From: Aquimarina sp. TRL1
GTDB lineage: Bacteria > Bacteroidota > Bacteroidia > Flavobacteriales > Flavobacteriaceae
DNA: 64,000 nucleotides
Direction: 5' to 3'
Assembly: GCF_013365535.1 (NCBI RefSeq)
Contig: NZ_CP053590.1
Span: 3,400,501 to 3,464,500, forward strand
Part shown: one piece after another, positions 24,919 through 33,580 of the stretch
Layout of the letters: each line of letters opens with the position of its first letter
Position numbering within the stretch: the first letter of the stretch is position 1
Position numbers and translations under genes: made by a program
Notes under the pieces: model-generated
The model's database searches: none
What the model saw: the letters and a program-made list of their open reading frames with translations, nothing else
What the model was told of the DNA's origin: nothing

Positions 24919-25101
24919 ATGGCAAAGAAAGGTAATAGAGTTCAGGTTATATTAGAATGTACAGAGCATAAAGCAACTGGTAAGCCAGGTACTTCTAGAT
25001 ATATTACTACAAAAAATAAGAAAAATACTCCTGATAGAATTGAGTTAAAGAAATTTAACCCTGTTCTTAAGAAGATGACTGTTCATAAAGAAATAAAATA
25101 A
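24919..25101 (+). CDS. rpmG: 50S ribosomal protein L33
   Basis: 60 residues with the L33 pattern [32 protein letters not shown] and a basic C-terminus. The two CxxC zinc pairs are absent, so it is the zinc-independent (C-minus) form of L33. It lies 27 bp after rpmB. Confidence 0.96.
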   Translation: MAKKGNRVQVILECTEHKATGKPGTSRYITTKNKKNTPDRIELKKFNPVLKKMTVHKEIK

Positions 25102-25107
25102 GAAAAG

Positions 25108-25260
25108 ATGGCAAAGAAATCAGTAGCATCGTTACAGACTAAGTCGAACAGGTTAACTAAAGCCATAAAAATGGTTAAGTCACCTAAGACTGGCGCTTAT
25201 ACTTTTGTGGAATCAATCATGGCTCCGGAAGCAGTGAATGACTTCTTAAAGCAAAAATAA
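25108..25260 (+). CDS. DUF4295 family small basic protein
   Basis: A 50-residue ORF starting MAKKSVASLQTKSNRLTKAI, 6 bp after rpmG. The DUF4295 family is found in Bacteroidetes between rpmG and ftsY. The protein is basic and small, in keeping with a ribosome-associated role, but its function is not established. Confidence 0.92.
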   Translation: MAKKSVASLQTKSNRLTKAIKMVKSPKTGAYTFVESIMAPEAVNDFLKQK

Positions 25261-25283
25261 ATTCGCACTTAAAATATTTCAAA

Positions 25284-25325
25284 AAGAAGCCGTTTCAATT
25301 TTATTGGAATGGCTCTTTCTTTTTA
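25284..25325 (+). terminator. Terminator of the rpmB-rpmG-DUF4295 operon
   Basis: An imperfect stem (AAGAAGCCGTTTCAAT with ATTGGAATGGCTCTTTCTT, including G-T pairs) precedes a T-rich tail. ftsY starts 55 bp further. Confidence 0.65.
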
Positions 25326-25380
25326 TATTTATACGCAGATAAATAATGTCTGATAGAATTTTTATAGAATACGTATATAG

Positions 25381-26334
25381 ATGAGTTTTTTTAAAAGGAT
25401 TTTCTCTTCGGAGAAGAAAGAAACACTTGACAAAGGATTAGAAAAATCAAAAACAAGTTTCTTTTCTAAACTTAGTAAAGCTGTTGCCGGGAAATCTAAG
25501 GTCGATGATGAGGTTTTGGATGATTTGGAAGAAGTTTTGGTCAGTAGTGATGTCGGTGTCAAGACTACTATTAAGGTTATTGAAAGAATTGAAGAAAGAG
25601 TAAGTAAGGATAAATATTTAGGGACTGCCGAATTAAATCAGATCCTGAGAGAGGAAATAGCCGGATTGCTTTCTGAGACAAATTCAGGAGAAGCAACAGA
25701 TTATGACATTCCAAAAGACAAAAAACCATATGTATTAATGGTGGTAGGAGTGAATGGTGTAGGAAAAACTACGACTATAGGAAAGTTAGCTTATCAGTTT
25801 AAGAAAAAAGGACTAAATGTTGTTCTTGGAGCTGCAGATACATTTAGAGCAGCAGCAATTGATCAATTGCAGGTATGGGCGGATAGAGTAGATGTGCCTA
25901 TTGTAAAACAGGCAATGGGTAGTGACCCTGCCTCTGTAGCGTATGATACTTTACAGTCAGGAGTTAGTCAGGATGCAGATGTAATAATAATTGATACAGC
26001 AGGAAGACTTCATAATAAGATCAACCTGATGAGTGAATTGACTAAGGTAAAAAGAGTGATGCAAAAGGTTGTAGGAGATGCGCCTCATGATGTATTATTG
26101 GTGTTGGATGGTTCTACGGGACAGAATGCCTTTGAGCAGGCAAAACAATTTACTGCTGCAACAGAAGTAACCTCTCTCGCAGTTACCAAACTAGATGGTA
26201 CAGCAAAAGGAGGAGTGGTTATCGGAATTAGTGACCAGTTTAAAATTCCGGTTAAATATATTGGTGTAGGAGAAGGGATTGAAGACTTGCAGGTGTTTAA
26301 TAAATATGAATTTGTCGATTCTTTCTTTAAATAA
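25381..26334 (+). CDS. ftsY: Signal recognition particle receptor FtsY
   Basis: A 317-residue SRP GTPase. The N domain is followed by the G domain with GVNGVGKTTTIGKLA (about 124-138), DTFRAAA, DTAGR and TKLDGTAKGG motifs. The acidic A domain is almost absent (the N-terminus is only KRIFSSEKKETLDK), as in other Bacteroidetes. It docks SRP-ribosome complexes at the membrane for co-translational insertion through SecYEG. Confidence 0.97.
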   Translation: MSFFKRIFSSEKKETLDKGLEKSKTSFFSKLSKAVAGKSKVDDEVLDDLEEVLVSSDVGVKTTIKVIERIEERVSKDKYLGTAELNQILREEIAGLLSETNSGEATDYDIPKDKKPYVLMVVGVNGVGKTTTIGKLAYQFKKKGLNVVLGAADTFRAAAIDQLQVWADRVDVPIVKQAMGSDPASVAYDTLQSGVSQDADVIIIDTAGRLHNKINLMSELTKVKRVMQKVVGDAPHDVLLVLDGSTGQNAFEQAKQFTAATEVTSLAVTKLDGTAKGGVVIGISDQFKIPVKYIGVGEGIEDLQVFNKYEFVDSFFK

Positions 26335-26651
26335 GAAAAAAGAAAAGTCAGCTATCCCTGAATAAACTCATGTAAGGTTCAAAGGAAGCTACCAGAATAT
26401 ATTTCAATACGAGGAATGAAGTGTTTAAAACCTACCAAGTGAATAAAGTATTTCAATGTAGAAACAAGAATCGTTTACTAGAAAATATGTGTTGATTTCT
26501 GAAGAAATCTAAGAATGTGACATCTCGATTATCGAGTAAAAAGAACGGTACATGCTTATATGTGCGGTTCTTTTTTTATTTTGTGTTCGTTTTAGAAATG
26601 GTACTGATAGTTTTTATGTTGTCAAATAAGACAATTGTATATAAGTAAGAT
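26335..26651. other. Intergenic region after ftsY
   Basis: 317 bp. It holds two short inverted repeats (GATTTCT-GA-AGAAATC at 26494-26509 and CTCGAT-T-ATCGAG at 26524-26536) and the terminator at 26541-26577. GATTATCGAGT at 26527 resembles sequences at 5204 and 11475. No gene or promoter was recognised. Confidence 0.5.
26541..26577 (+). terminator. Terminator after ftsY
   Basis: AAGAACGGTACAT pairs with ATGTGCGGTTCTT with one mismatch and one G-T pair, followed by eight T. It lies ~205 bp after the ftsY stop. Confidence 0.75.
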
Positions 26652-28307
26652 ATGAAAAGAATATTTTTTTTACTGTTGTTAGGGATGATAGTATCGTGTA
26701 AATCGGAGCCCAAACAAGAGAAAGTGCAAAAAGAAGAAGTTGTTCACCAGCAAGATAGTCTGGATAAAATAGCAACGAAACAATTCAGAGACTTCAAAGT
26801 GACGGATGCAAAAGTGATCCAAAATAAAACAATATGGGCTGCTTTTGAAGAAGATTTTAAAAAGTTTACAGAAGTAGAATATCAAAAACTACGTCCTGTA
26901 CTTTTGGAGCGCGAGATTTCTGAAATCCATCGATTGCTTAACGATGGAACTTTGTCCTATGAAGAATTAGTTTTGTTTTATCTATACCGGATTCGTAAAT
27001 ATGATCGGGAGAATGATACATCTCTTAATTCGGTTATAGCGATAAATCCTGATGTGGTAAAGCAAGCAAGGTTATTAGATGAAAAAGAACATGAAATGGT
27101 TTCGGAAAATTCCATGTATGGGATTCCGGTTTTGGTAAAAGATAATGTGAATACTAGCAAGATGTCAACGACAGCAGGAGCTATTGCTATGATGAATAAT
27201 AAAACCGAAGATGCTTTTGTAATAACCAAATTAAAGGAACGAGGAGCACTTATTTTAGGGAAAGCAAACCTGAGTGAATGGGCGTATTTCTTTTGTGGAG
27301 ATTGCCCCAGTGGGTATTCGGCGGTAGGAGGACAAACCTTTAATCCATATGGGAGAAAAAAGTTTGATACGGGAGGTTCTAGTTCAGGAAGTGGAGTGGC
27401 TGTTGCAGCTAATTTCTGTGCGGTGGCTATTGGAACAGAGACTGCTGGCTCTATTTTGTCTCCTGCCAGTCAAAATGCTGTAGTAGGACTCAAGCCTACC
27501 ATTGGATTGATAAGCAGAGGAGGAATTGTTCCTATTTCGAGTACACTCGATACGCCGGGACCTATGGGAAGAAAAGTAAAAGATGTAGCGATTATGTTGA
27601 CGGCGATGGTAGGAGAAGATCAGGAAGATCCTGCAACTTTATTAGGAGGAAAAAGAAAACAAAAAACATATTATGAAGGGTTCGATACAGCATCTGTAAA
27701 AGGAAAACGTTTTGGAGTACTAAAATCATTGGTAGAAGATTCATTATATCAGAACGCAACAAAGGTAATTGAAGAATTAGGAGGCACTTTAGTTGTTGTA
27801 GAAGAGGAAAAAGTGGAGCTACCCGGCTTCCTGCGATTGCTTAATTTGGATATGAAAAAAGATCTTGAAGTGTATTTGTCTATCTATGGAGGAAAAGATG
27901 TAAAGATCAAAAATGTTGAAGATGTGATTTTGTTTAATGAAAAAGACACGCTTATTAGAGCTCCTTATGGACAAGCATTGTTAAAAGGTGTGGTTGCCGA
28001 TTCAGCGAGTACAGAAGAGTTGTTATCGATAAAGGAAAAACTAAAAACAGAAGGAAGAAAATTTTTTGATGTTCTTATGGATGCGAATCAATTAGATGTT
28101 GTGTTATCTGTTAATAATTATCATGCAGGTTTTGCAGCTGTAGCGGAATATCCTGCATTGACAGTGCCAATGGGGGTTACAGAAGAAGGGGAACCAAAGG
28201 GGTTGACATTTATAGGTAAGCCATTTGCTGAAAAGAAATTATTGGAATGTGGGTATGTGTATGAGCAGCAATCAAAAAGTCGGAAACAACCAAAAGCATA
28301 TCAGTAA
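26652..28307 (+). CDS. Amidase-signature family lipoprotein
   Basis: A 551-residue secreted enzyme with lipobox IVSC (Cys17), so it is lipidated and exported. It belongs to the amidase signature family: catalytic Lys in VLVKDNV, the Gly/Ser loop in DTGGSSSGSG, and nucleophilic Ser in GTETAGSILSPAS. It hydrolyses amides in the periplasm or at the cell surface; the natural substrate is unknown. Length is close to the 500-550 of similar bacterial amidases. No operon partner; it is preceded by a terminator. Confidence 0.93.
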   Translation: MKRIFFLLLLGMIVSCKSEPKQEKVQKEEVVHQQDSLDKIATKQFRDFKVTDAKVIQNKTIWAAFEEDFKKFTEVEYQKLRPVLLEREISEIHRLLNDGTLSYEELVLFYLYRIRKYDRENDTSLNSVIAINPDVVKQARLLDEKEHEMVSENSMYGIPVLVKDNVNTSKMSTTAGAIAMMNNKTEDAFVITKLKERGALILGKANLSEWAYFFCGDCPSGYSAVGGQTFNPYGRKKFDTGGSSSGSGVAVAANFCAVAIGTETAGSILSPASQNAVVGLKPTIGLISRGGIVPISSTLDTPGPMGRKVKDVAIMLTAMVGEDQEDPATLLGGKRKQKTYYEGFDTASVKGKRFGVLKSLVEDSLYQNATKVIEELGGTLVVVEEEKVELPGFLRLLNLDMKKDLEVYLSIYGGKDVKIKNVEDVILFNEKDTLIRAPYGQALLKGVVADSASTEELLSIKEKLKTEGRKFFDVLMDANQLDVVLSVNNYHAGFAAVAEYPALTVPMGVTEEGEPKGLTFIGKPFAEKKLLECGYVYEQQSKSRKQPKAYQ

Positions 28308-28367
28308 GAGGTTACTTATTAGTATATAATGTTTGAAGTATAAGGAATTTTATTAAAGGATTCTCTG

Positions 28368-28375
28368 TATCTTTG
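28368..28375 (+). promoter_or_regulatory. -7 promoter element of rimO
   Basis: TATCTTTG matches TAnnTTTG exactly, 20 bp before the rimO ATG. No -33 TTTG at the consensus distance. Confidence 0.55.
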
Positions 28376-28395
28376 CAAACCTTTACCAAGAAGCT

Positions 28396-29697
28396 ATGAG
28401 GACAAAGACGTTAAAGAAAAATAAAATCAATGTAGTAACCCTGGGATGCAGTAAGAATGTCTACGACAGTGAGGTGTTGATGGGACAACTAAAAGCCAAT
28501 AATAAAGAAGTAGTGCATGAGGAGGAAGGAAATGTGGTTGTGATCAATACATGTGGTTTTATTAATAATGCGAAGGAGGAATCAGTGAATACTATACTAG
28601 AGTATTTACATAAAAAAGAAGAAGGAGTTGTAGATAAGGTTTTTGTTACAGGGTGCTTGTCGGAGCGATACAAACCGGATTTGCAAAAAGAGATTCCTGA
28701 TGTGGATCAGTATTTTGGAACAACAGAATTGCCGGGGCTATTAAAGGCTTTAGGAGCAGATTATAAGCATGAACTGATTGGTGAGCGATTAACTACTACA
28801 CCTAAGAATTACGCGTATCTCAAAATAGCAGAAGGGTGTGACAGACCTTGTTCTTTTTGTGCAATTCCGTTAATGAGAGGGAAACATGTGTCTACCCCCA
28901 TAGAAGAATTGGTTGTAGAAGCGACAAAATTGGCAGCTAATGGGGTAAAAGAAATTATTCTGATCGCTCAGGATTTGACATATTATGGTCTGGATTTGTA
29001 TAAAAAAAGGAAACTGGCAGACTTGTTAAAAGAACTGGTGAAAGTTGATGGTATTGAGTGGATACGTCTTCATTATGCATTTCCTACCGGATTTCCGATG
29101 GAGGTATTGGCGCTAATGAGAGAAGAACCAAAAATATGTAATTATATCGATATTCCATTACAGCATATTGCAGACCCTGTTTTAAAATCCATGCGCAGAG
29201 GAACTACGAAAGCAAAAACAACTAAGTTGCTAAATGAATTTAGGACTGCTGTCCCTGAAATGGCAATCCGTACTACTTTGATTGTTGGATACCCGGGAGA
29301 AACGCAGGAAGATTTTGAGACGCTTAGAGAATGGGTACGAGAAATGCGTTTTGAGCGTTTAGGTTGTTTTACATATTCCCATGAGGAAAATACCCATGCC
29401 TATTCTTTAGAAGACGATGTGCCTGAAGATGTGAAAATAGCAAGAGCTAATGAGATTATGGAAATCCAATCACAAATTTCCTGGGAACTCAATCAGGAAA
29501 AAATAGGAAAAGAGTTTAATGTGATTATTGATCGAAAAGAAGGGCAGTATTTTGTAGGTAGAACAGAGTCAGATTCTCCGGATGTGGATAATGAAGTGTT
29601 GATTGATGCTACCAAACAATATTTAAAAACAGGAGAATTTACACGAGTAAAAATATATGAAGCAGAAGATTTTGATCTGTACGGAGAGTTAGTTTAG
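28396..29697 (+). CDS. rimO: Ribosomal protein S12 methylthiotransferase RimO
   Basis: A 433-residue radical-SAM methylthiotransferase. The N-terminal UPF0004 domain carries the first cluster's Cys (LGCSKN, NTCGF, TGCL). The SAM cluster motif is EGCDRPCSFCAIP (about 152-164), and the C-terminal TRAM domain starts near residue 370. It modifies an Asp of ribosomal protein S12. All six cluster cysteines are present and the length is normal. Confidence 0.96.
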   Translation: MRTKTLKKNKINVVTLGCSKNVYDSEVLMGQLKANNKEVVHEEEGNVVVINTCGFINNAKEESVNTILEYLHKKEEGVVDKVFVTGCLSERYKPDLQKEIPDVDQYFGTTELPGLLKALGADYKHELIGERLTTTPKNYAYLKIAEGCDRPCSFCAIPLMRGKHVSTPIEELVVEATKLAANGVKEIILIAQDLTYYGLDLYKKRKLADLLKELVKVDGIEWIRLHYAFPTGFPMEVLALMREEPKICNYIDIPLQHIADPVLKSMRRGTTKAKTTKLLNEFRTAVPEMAIRTTLIVGYPGETQEDFETLREWVREMRFERLGCFTYSHEENTHAYSLEDDVPEDVKIARANEIMEIQSQISWELNQEKIGKEFNVIIDRKEGQYFVGRTESDSPDVDNEVLIDATKQYLKTGEFTRVKIYEAEDFDLYGELV

Positions 29698-29770
29698 ATA
29701 ACGAATACTTCTTTTTTGTGTTTTTTTGAATACAAAGGTAATTTCTAAATAGATATCTTTAATAAAGAAA

Positions 29771-29817
29771 AAAAGCTGAATTCATTTCTCTTTATGTTGT
29801 GAATTCAGCTTTTTTTT
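29771..29817 (+). terminator. Terminator of rimO
   Basis: AAAAGCTGAATTCA (29771-29784) pairs perfectly with 29800-29813 across a 15-nt loop and is followed by T residues. Confidence 0.9.
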
Positions 29818-29830
29818 AAAGTAAATATAG

Positions 29831-30181
29831 ATGAATACTACAGAGGCAATAGTACAAGAGCAATTAGATGCATATAATTCGAGAGATCTTGAGTTGTTTT
29901 TAAGTTTTTATTCGGATGACATTGTAATTTTGGATTTTCCGGGTGAAAAAGTTACCATTTCAGGAAAAGAAGCGTTAAGAAACGTGTATAAGGAGATGTT
30001 TGAGAACTCTCCAAAGCTTCATTGTGAGATTGTTAGTCGTATTGTTTTTGATGACAAGGTATTGGATCATGAACGAGTTAGTGGGCGATATGGAGTAGAT
30101 TTGGTAGAGGTGGTAGCAATTTATAAACTGAGAGAAGGTTTGATTTCGAGTGTTCATTTTGTTAGAAAAAATACAAAATGA
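29831..30181 (+). CDS. NTF2/SnoaL-like small protein
   Basis: A 116-residue protein of the nuclear transport factor 2 fold. The N-terminal helix VQEQLDAYNSRDLELFLSFYSDDIVILD is the usual opening, followed by a curved sheet. Family members are ketosteroid-isomerase-like enzymes or binding proteins; nothing here fixes the activity. It overlaps the YdcF gene by 4 bp (ATGA), so the two are translated together. Confidence 0.85.
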   Translation: MNTTEAIVQEQLDAYNSRDLELFLSFYSDDIVILDFPGEKVTISGKEALRNVYKEMFENSPKLHCEIVSRIVFDDKVLDHERVSGRYGVDLVEVVAIYKLREGLISSVHFVRKNTK

Positions 30182-30672
30182 AAAAAGAAGTGTTGGTTGT
30201 GTTGGGAGGTCCCAATTCTGTATTAGGAGAGCTTAGTGCTATTTCTAAAAGTAGATTAAATCACTGTGCATTATTGTATAGAGAAGGAAAACAAGTTTTG
30301 TGTACAGGAGGATGGGGAGAAGGGTTTAATACTTCTGAGGCACCTCACGCTTTTTATGCAAAACAATACTTACTTCGGAAAGGAGTTAAAGAAGATGATT
30401 TTTTAGCATTTGCACTATCAAAACATACGGTAGATGATGCGGTAAAGGTAAAAGAAGTTCTTTATAACCGGGAAGATGTCTCTCTAAAAATTATTACTTC
30501 AGATTTTCATGTCAGGAGAGTAAAATTGATTTTTAATGAAATTTTAAGTGCATACGATATGGATTTTATCGGGGTATCTTGTCAGGAGCTATCAGGAGAA
30601 GCATTAGAAAAACGGTTAGCACATGAGAAAAAAGCAGTAGAAGAAATCCAGAAAAAGGGGTTGTATTACTAA
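30178..30672 (+). CDS. YdcF/DUF218 family protein
   Basis: A 164-residue DUF218 protein. It has a Rossmann-like start (EVLVVLGGPN), LLYREGKQVLCTGGWG near residues 33-48, SKHTVDDAVKVKEVL, and the conserved ITSDFHVRR near 106-114. It lacks a membrane anchor. Members bind nucleotide-type ligands, but substrates are not settled. It is translationally coupled to the NTF2-like gene. Confidence 0.88.
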   Translation: MKKEVLVVLGGPNSVLGELSAISKSRLNHCALLYREGKQVLCTGGWGEGFNTSEAPHAFYAKQYLLRKGVKEDDFLAFALSKHTVDDAVKVKEVLYNREDVSLKIITSDFHVRRVKLIFNEILSAYDMDFIGVSCQELSGEALEKRLAHEKKAVEEIQKKGLYY

Positions 30673-30702
30673 ACTGCTATTGTCGGAAGCGACATAAAAT
30701 TA

Positions 30703-30732
30703 AAAAAGAGCTGTATGATTGCAGCTCTTTTT
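30703..30732. terminator. Bidirectional terminator
   Basis: AAAAAGAGCTG (30703-30713) and CAGCTCTTTTT (30722-30732) around an 8-nt loop separate the convergent YdcF gene and the outer-membrane protein gene. Confidence 0.88.
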
Positions 30733-30760
30733 ATTTTGTATATTGATAAGGAAGGAATTT

Positions 30761-31378
30761 TTAGAAATCAACACCAACACTAAGTATAAACTGATTTGGT
30801 CTGGAATCCACGCGAAGTGGGGTTCCTAATTCATTTTCGATAGATTCAGCTTGGTTTTTGCTTAATCCGCGTTCATAACGAATGTCTGCGTTTAATCGCT
30901 TGATTTTTACTCCGATTCCGAATTGCATTCCTACAGTAAAATCATTTTTGATATCTCCTAGCTTTACATTTTTTAATTCATTATCTACAATGTACTGAAG
31001 TGATGGACCTCCAAAAATATGCAAGGGACCTATCAAAGATACACCAGCCAAAATCGGAAGGTCTATTTTTTTTACTTCATAATCAACTTCGGTTCCATTG
31101 ACATCATAGGAACTTTTGTTTACAGTATATAATAATTCTGGCTTAATATAGAGAGTATTTAGGATACTGGCTCTTAGATATGCACCAAAATGATATCCGG
31201 TACGTTGATTTGCATCTTCAGATAAGATGTTCTCTCCGGCATTGGTTATGTCGACTAGTTCTATTTTTCCGTTATCTCCGTAGTTAACTCCGGCTTTAAC
31301 ACCAAATTTTAAAAGATTGCCCTGGGCAATAGTTAAAAAAGAACTTAATAGGGTAAAAAGAATTAATAAATTTCTCAT
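30761..31378 (-). CDS. Outer-membrane beta-barrel protein (PorT-like family)
   Basis: A 205-residue protein with a signal peptide (residues 1-18, ending AQG). It has eight or so amphipathic strands with alternating glycines (KFGVKAGVNYGDNGK, YHFGAYLRASIL, FTVGMQFGIGVKIK) and a C-terminal aromatic residue (GVDF). This is the small Bacteroidetes porin-family outer membrane fold. Function is unknown. Single gene, facing a terminator. Confidence 0.88.
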   Translation of the reverse strand: MRNLLILFTLLSSFLTIAQGNLLKFGVKAGVNYGDNGKIELVDITNAGENILSEDANQRTGYHFGAYLRASILNTLYIKPELLYTVNKSSYDVNGTEVDYEVKKIDLPILAGVSLIGPLHIFGGPSLQYIVDNELKNVKLGDIKNDFTVGMQFGIGVKIKRLNADIRYERGLSKNQAESIENELGTPLRVDSRPNQFILSVGVDF

Positions 31379-31470
31379 GTAATGAATATTTATTTTTAGA
31401 GTTTATTTTAAACGTAATGGTTAGTAATGTATAAACGTTTTATACGAGTGATTATTCTGTAATAAGACCT

Positions 31471-31506
31471 AAAAAAAACCTCCTGAATTAGTTGTGTCAG
31501 GAGGTT
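31471..31506 (-). terminator. Terminator of the split transketolase genes
   Basis: AACCTCCTGA (31477-31486) pairs with TCAGGAGGTT (31497-31506). On the minus strand the stem runs into eight T. Confidence 0.9.
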
Positions 31507-31533
31507 GATCGATACTATATCTGAAAGTAATCG

Positions 31534-32487
31534 TTATTTTCGTTTGATAACTTTTTGTGCTGCAGATACTATTGCAGCTGCATTTAGTCCGTATTTATCC
31601 ATTAACTGGTCAGGAGTTCCGCTTTCTCCAAAGGTATCCTGAGTAGCGATGAATTCTTGAGGGGTTGGATGTTGTTGTCCTAATACTCTGGCAACACTCT
31701 CTCCTAATCCACCTAAGAAATTATGCTCTTCCGCAGTAACTATACATCCTGTCTTTTTTACAGAGTTGATAATTGCTTCATCATCCAGTGGTTTGATTGT
31801 GTGGATGTTAATTACTTCGGCACTGATTCCTTGTTTGTCCAAGGTTTCTGCGGCTAGTAAAGCTTCCCATACAAGGTGTCCGGTTGCAACTATCGTAACA
31901 TCAGTTCCTTCCTGTAAATGAACAGCTTTTCCTATTTCGAATGTTTGATCATCTGGGGTGAAATTGGCTACTTTAGGTCTTCCGAAACGAAGATATACAG
32001 GTCCATGGTGTTCGGCAATTGCGATGGTGGCTGCTTTTGTCTGATTGTAATCACATGGATTAATTACAGTCATTCCGGGAAGCATTTTCATCAATCCTAT
32101 ATCTTCTAGAATTTGATGCGTAGCTCCATCTTCCCCTAGAGTTAATCCGGCATGAGAAGCACAGATTTTTACGTTCTTATCACTATAGGCAATAGATTGA
32201 CGTATTTGATCATATACACGACCTGTAGAGAAGTTAGCAAAGGTTCCTGTAAAAGGGATTTTTCCTCCGATGGTTAGTCCTGCTGCTAGTCCCATCATGT
32301 TAGCTTCTGCAATACCTGCCTGAAAAAAACGATCGGGATGATTAGCTTTAAAAGCGTCCATTTTTAATGATCCGATTAAATCAGCACATAATGCTACTAC
32401 ATTTTCATTTGTTTTTCCCAGGATTTCTAATCCGGCTCCAAAACCTGAACGTGTATCTTTTTTTCCTGTATCTATATATTTTTTCAT
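31534..32487 (-). CDS. Transketolase C-terminal subunit
   Basis: A 317-residue protein comprising the pyrimidine-binding and C-terminal domains of transketolase (RSGFGAGLEILG near the N-terminus, SHAGLTLGEDGATHQ, DYNQTKAAT, TAEEHNFLGGLG). The N-terminal half is the next gene upstream. Together they form a split transketolase of the pentose phosphate pathway, as is usual in Flavobacteria. The 71-bp gap is within one transcript. Confidence 0.95.
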   Translation of the reverse strand: MKKYIDTGKKDTRSGFGAGLEILGKTNENVVALCADLIGSLKMDAFKANHPDRFFQAGIAEANMMGLAAGLTIGGKIPFTGTFANFSTGRVYDQIRQSIAYSDKNVKICASHAGLTLGEDGATHQILEDIGLMKMLPGMTVINPCDYNQTKAATIAIAEHHGPVYLRFGRPKVANFTPDDQTFEIGKAVHLQEGTDVTIVATGHLVWEALLAAETLDKQGISAEVINIHTIKPLDDEAIINSVKKTGCIVTAEEHNFLGGLGESVARVLGQQHPTPQEFIATQDTFGESGTPDQLMDKYGLNAAAIVSAAQKVIKRK

Positions 32488-32558
32488 ACTCTTAATCTGT
32501 TGGGTGTTTGCTCTTAATTAGTAATAAGGTAAACACGCTTGTTGTTTAATCGATTAAA

Positions 32559-33404
32559 TTAATAATCTCCTAAGGTTTCAGGATTCTGTGCTAAACCTTT
32601 TGCTAATTGCTCATCATTAGGTGCTTTTCCATGCCATGCATGCGTATGCATCATGAAATCTACTCCATTCCCCATAACGGTGTGCATCAATACACAAACA
32701 GGTTTTCCTTTTCCTGTTCTGCTTTTAGCTTCAGTAAGCCCTTCGATGATAGCAGCAACATTGTTTCCTTCTTTAATATCGATAACATCCCATCCAAAAG
32801 CCTCAAATTTAGCTCTTAGGTCTCCCATAGGTAATACATCGTCAGTAGAACCGTCGATTTGCTGACCGTTCAGGTCTACAGTAGAAATTAAGTTATCTAC
32901 TTTATTTCCGGCAGCATACATAGCAGCTTCCCATATTTGTCCTTCCTGTAACTCTCCATCTCCATGTAGACTATATACAATATGGTCATCATTGTTTAGT
33001 TTTTTAGCAAGGGCAGCACCAATGGCTACTGACATTCCCTGACCTAAAGAACCAGAAGCAATACGAATTCCGGGAAGTCCTTCATGCGTAGTCGGATGTC
33101 CTTGTAATCTGGTGTTGATGAGTCTGAATGTATTCAATTCCTCTACAGGGAAATATCCACTACGAGCTAATACACTGTAGTATACTGGAGAAATGTGACC
33201 GTTTGATAAGAAGAATAAATCTTCTCCAATTCCGTCCATTTCAAAACCGTCTTTTCTTTCCATGATCTCTTGATACAAAGCGACAAAAAATTCTGCGCAA
33301 CCAAGAGATCCTCCCGGGTGTCCTGAGTTTACTTTGTGAACCTGACGTAGAATATCTCTACGTACTTGTGTTACAAAATCTTCTAAATGTTTAGTTTCTG
33401 GCAT
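32559..33404 (-). CDS. Transketolase N-terminal (ThDP-binding) subunit
   Basis: A 281-residue protein with the thiamine-diphosphate domain of transketolase: NSGHPGGSLGCAEF, GSLGQGMSVAIGAAL, and the GDG...N motif in HGDGELQEGQ (about 147-156). It pairs with the downstream C-terminal subunit. A consensus promoter lies 31 bp upstream. Confidence 0.95.
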   Translation of the reverse strand: MPETKHLEDFVTQVRRDILRQVHKVNSGHPGGSLGCAEFFVALYQEIMERKDGFEMDGIGEDLFFLSNGHISPVYYSVLARSGYFPVEELNTFRLINTRLQGHPTTHEGLPGIRIASGSLGQGMSVAIGAALAKKLNNDDHIVYSLHGDGELQEGQIWEAAMYAAGNKVDNLISTVDLNGQQIDGSTDDVLPMGDLRAKFEAFGWDVIDIKEGNNVAAIIEGLTEAKSRTGKGKPVCVLMHTVMGNGVDFMMHTHAWHGKAPNDEQLAKGLAQNPETLGDY

Positions 33405-33435
33405 TACGATGCTAATTATCTTAATATTGAACGCT

Positions 33436-33466
33436 CAAAAATAACGGTTTTACCTGCGGTGACAAA
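33436..33466 (-). promoter_or_regulatory. Consensus promoter of the split transketolase operon
   Basis: Minus strand: TTTG (33466-33463), exactly 19 bp, TATTTTTG (33443-33436). Full match to the Bacteroidetes consensus. Confidence 0.8.
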
Positions 33467-33552
33467 ATGTCGAAGCAGCTTTTAGTTAAAATACTATTGT
33501 TGATAACTTTGGTTTTTGAAATTTAAAGCGCTTCTAAGTAGTTTTAGTTAGT

Positions 33553-33560
33553 TATCTTTG
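33553..33560 (+). promoter_or_regulatory. -7 promoter element of tgt
   Basis: TATCTTTG, an exact TAnnTTTG, 20 bp before the tgt ATG. No consensus -33 box at the right distance. Confidence 0.55.
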
Positions 33561-33580
33561 CGATCCACGAAATAGAAATT

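Noticed and set aside
24655-26334. Horizontal transfer or mobile element in the ribosomal cluster
   Set aside because: Gene order and composition are those normally conserved in Bacteroidetes; no transposase, integrase or direct repeats were seen.
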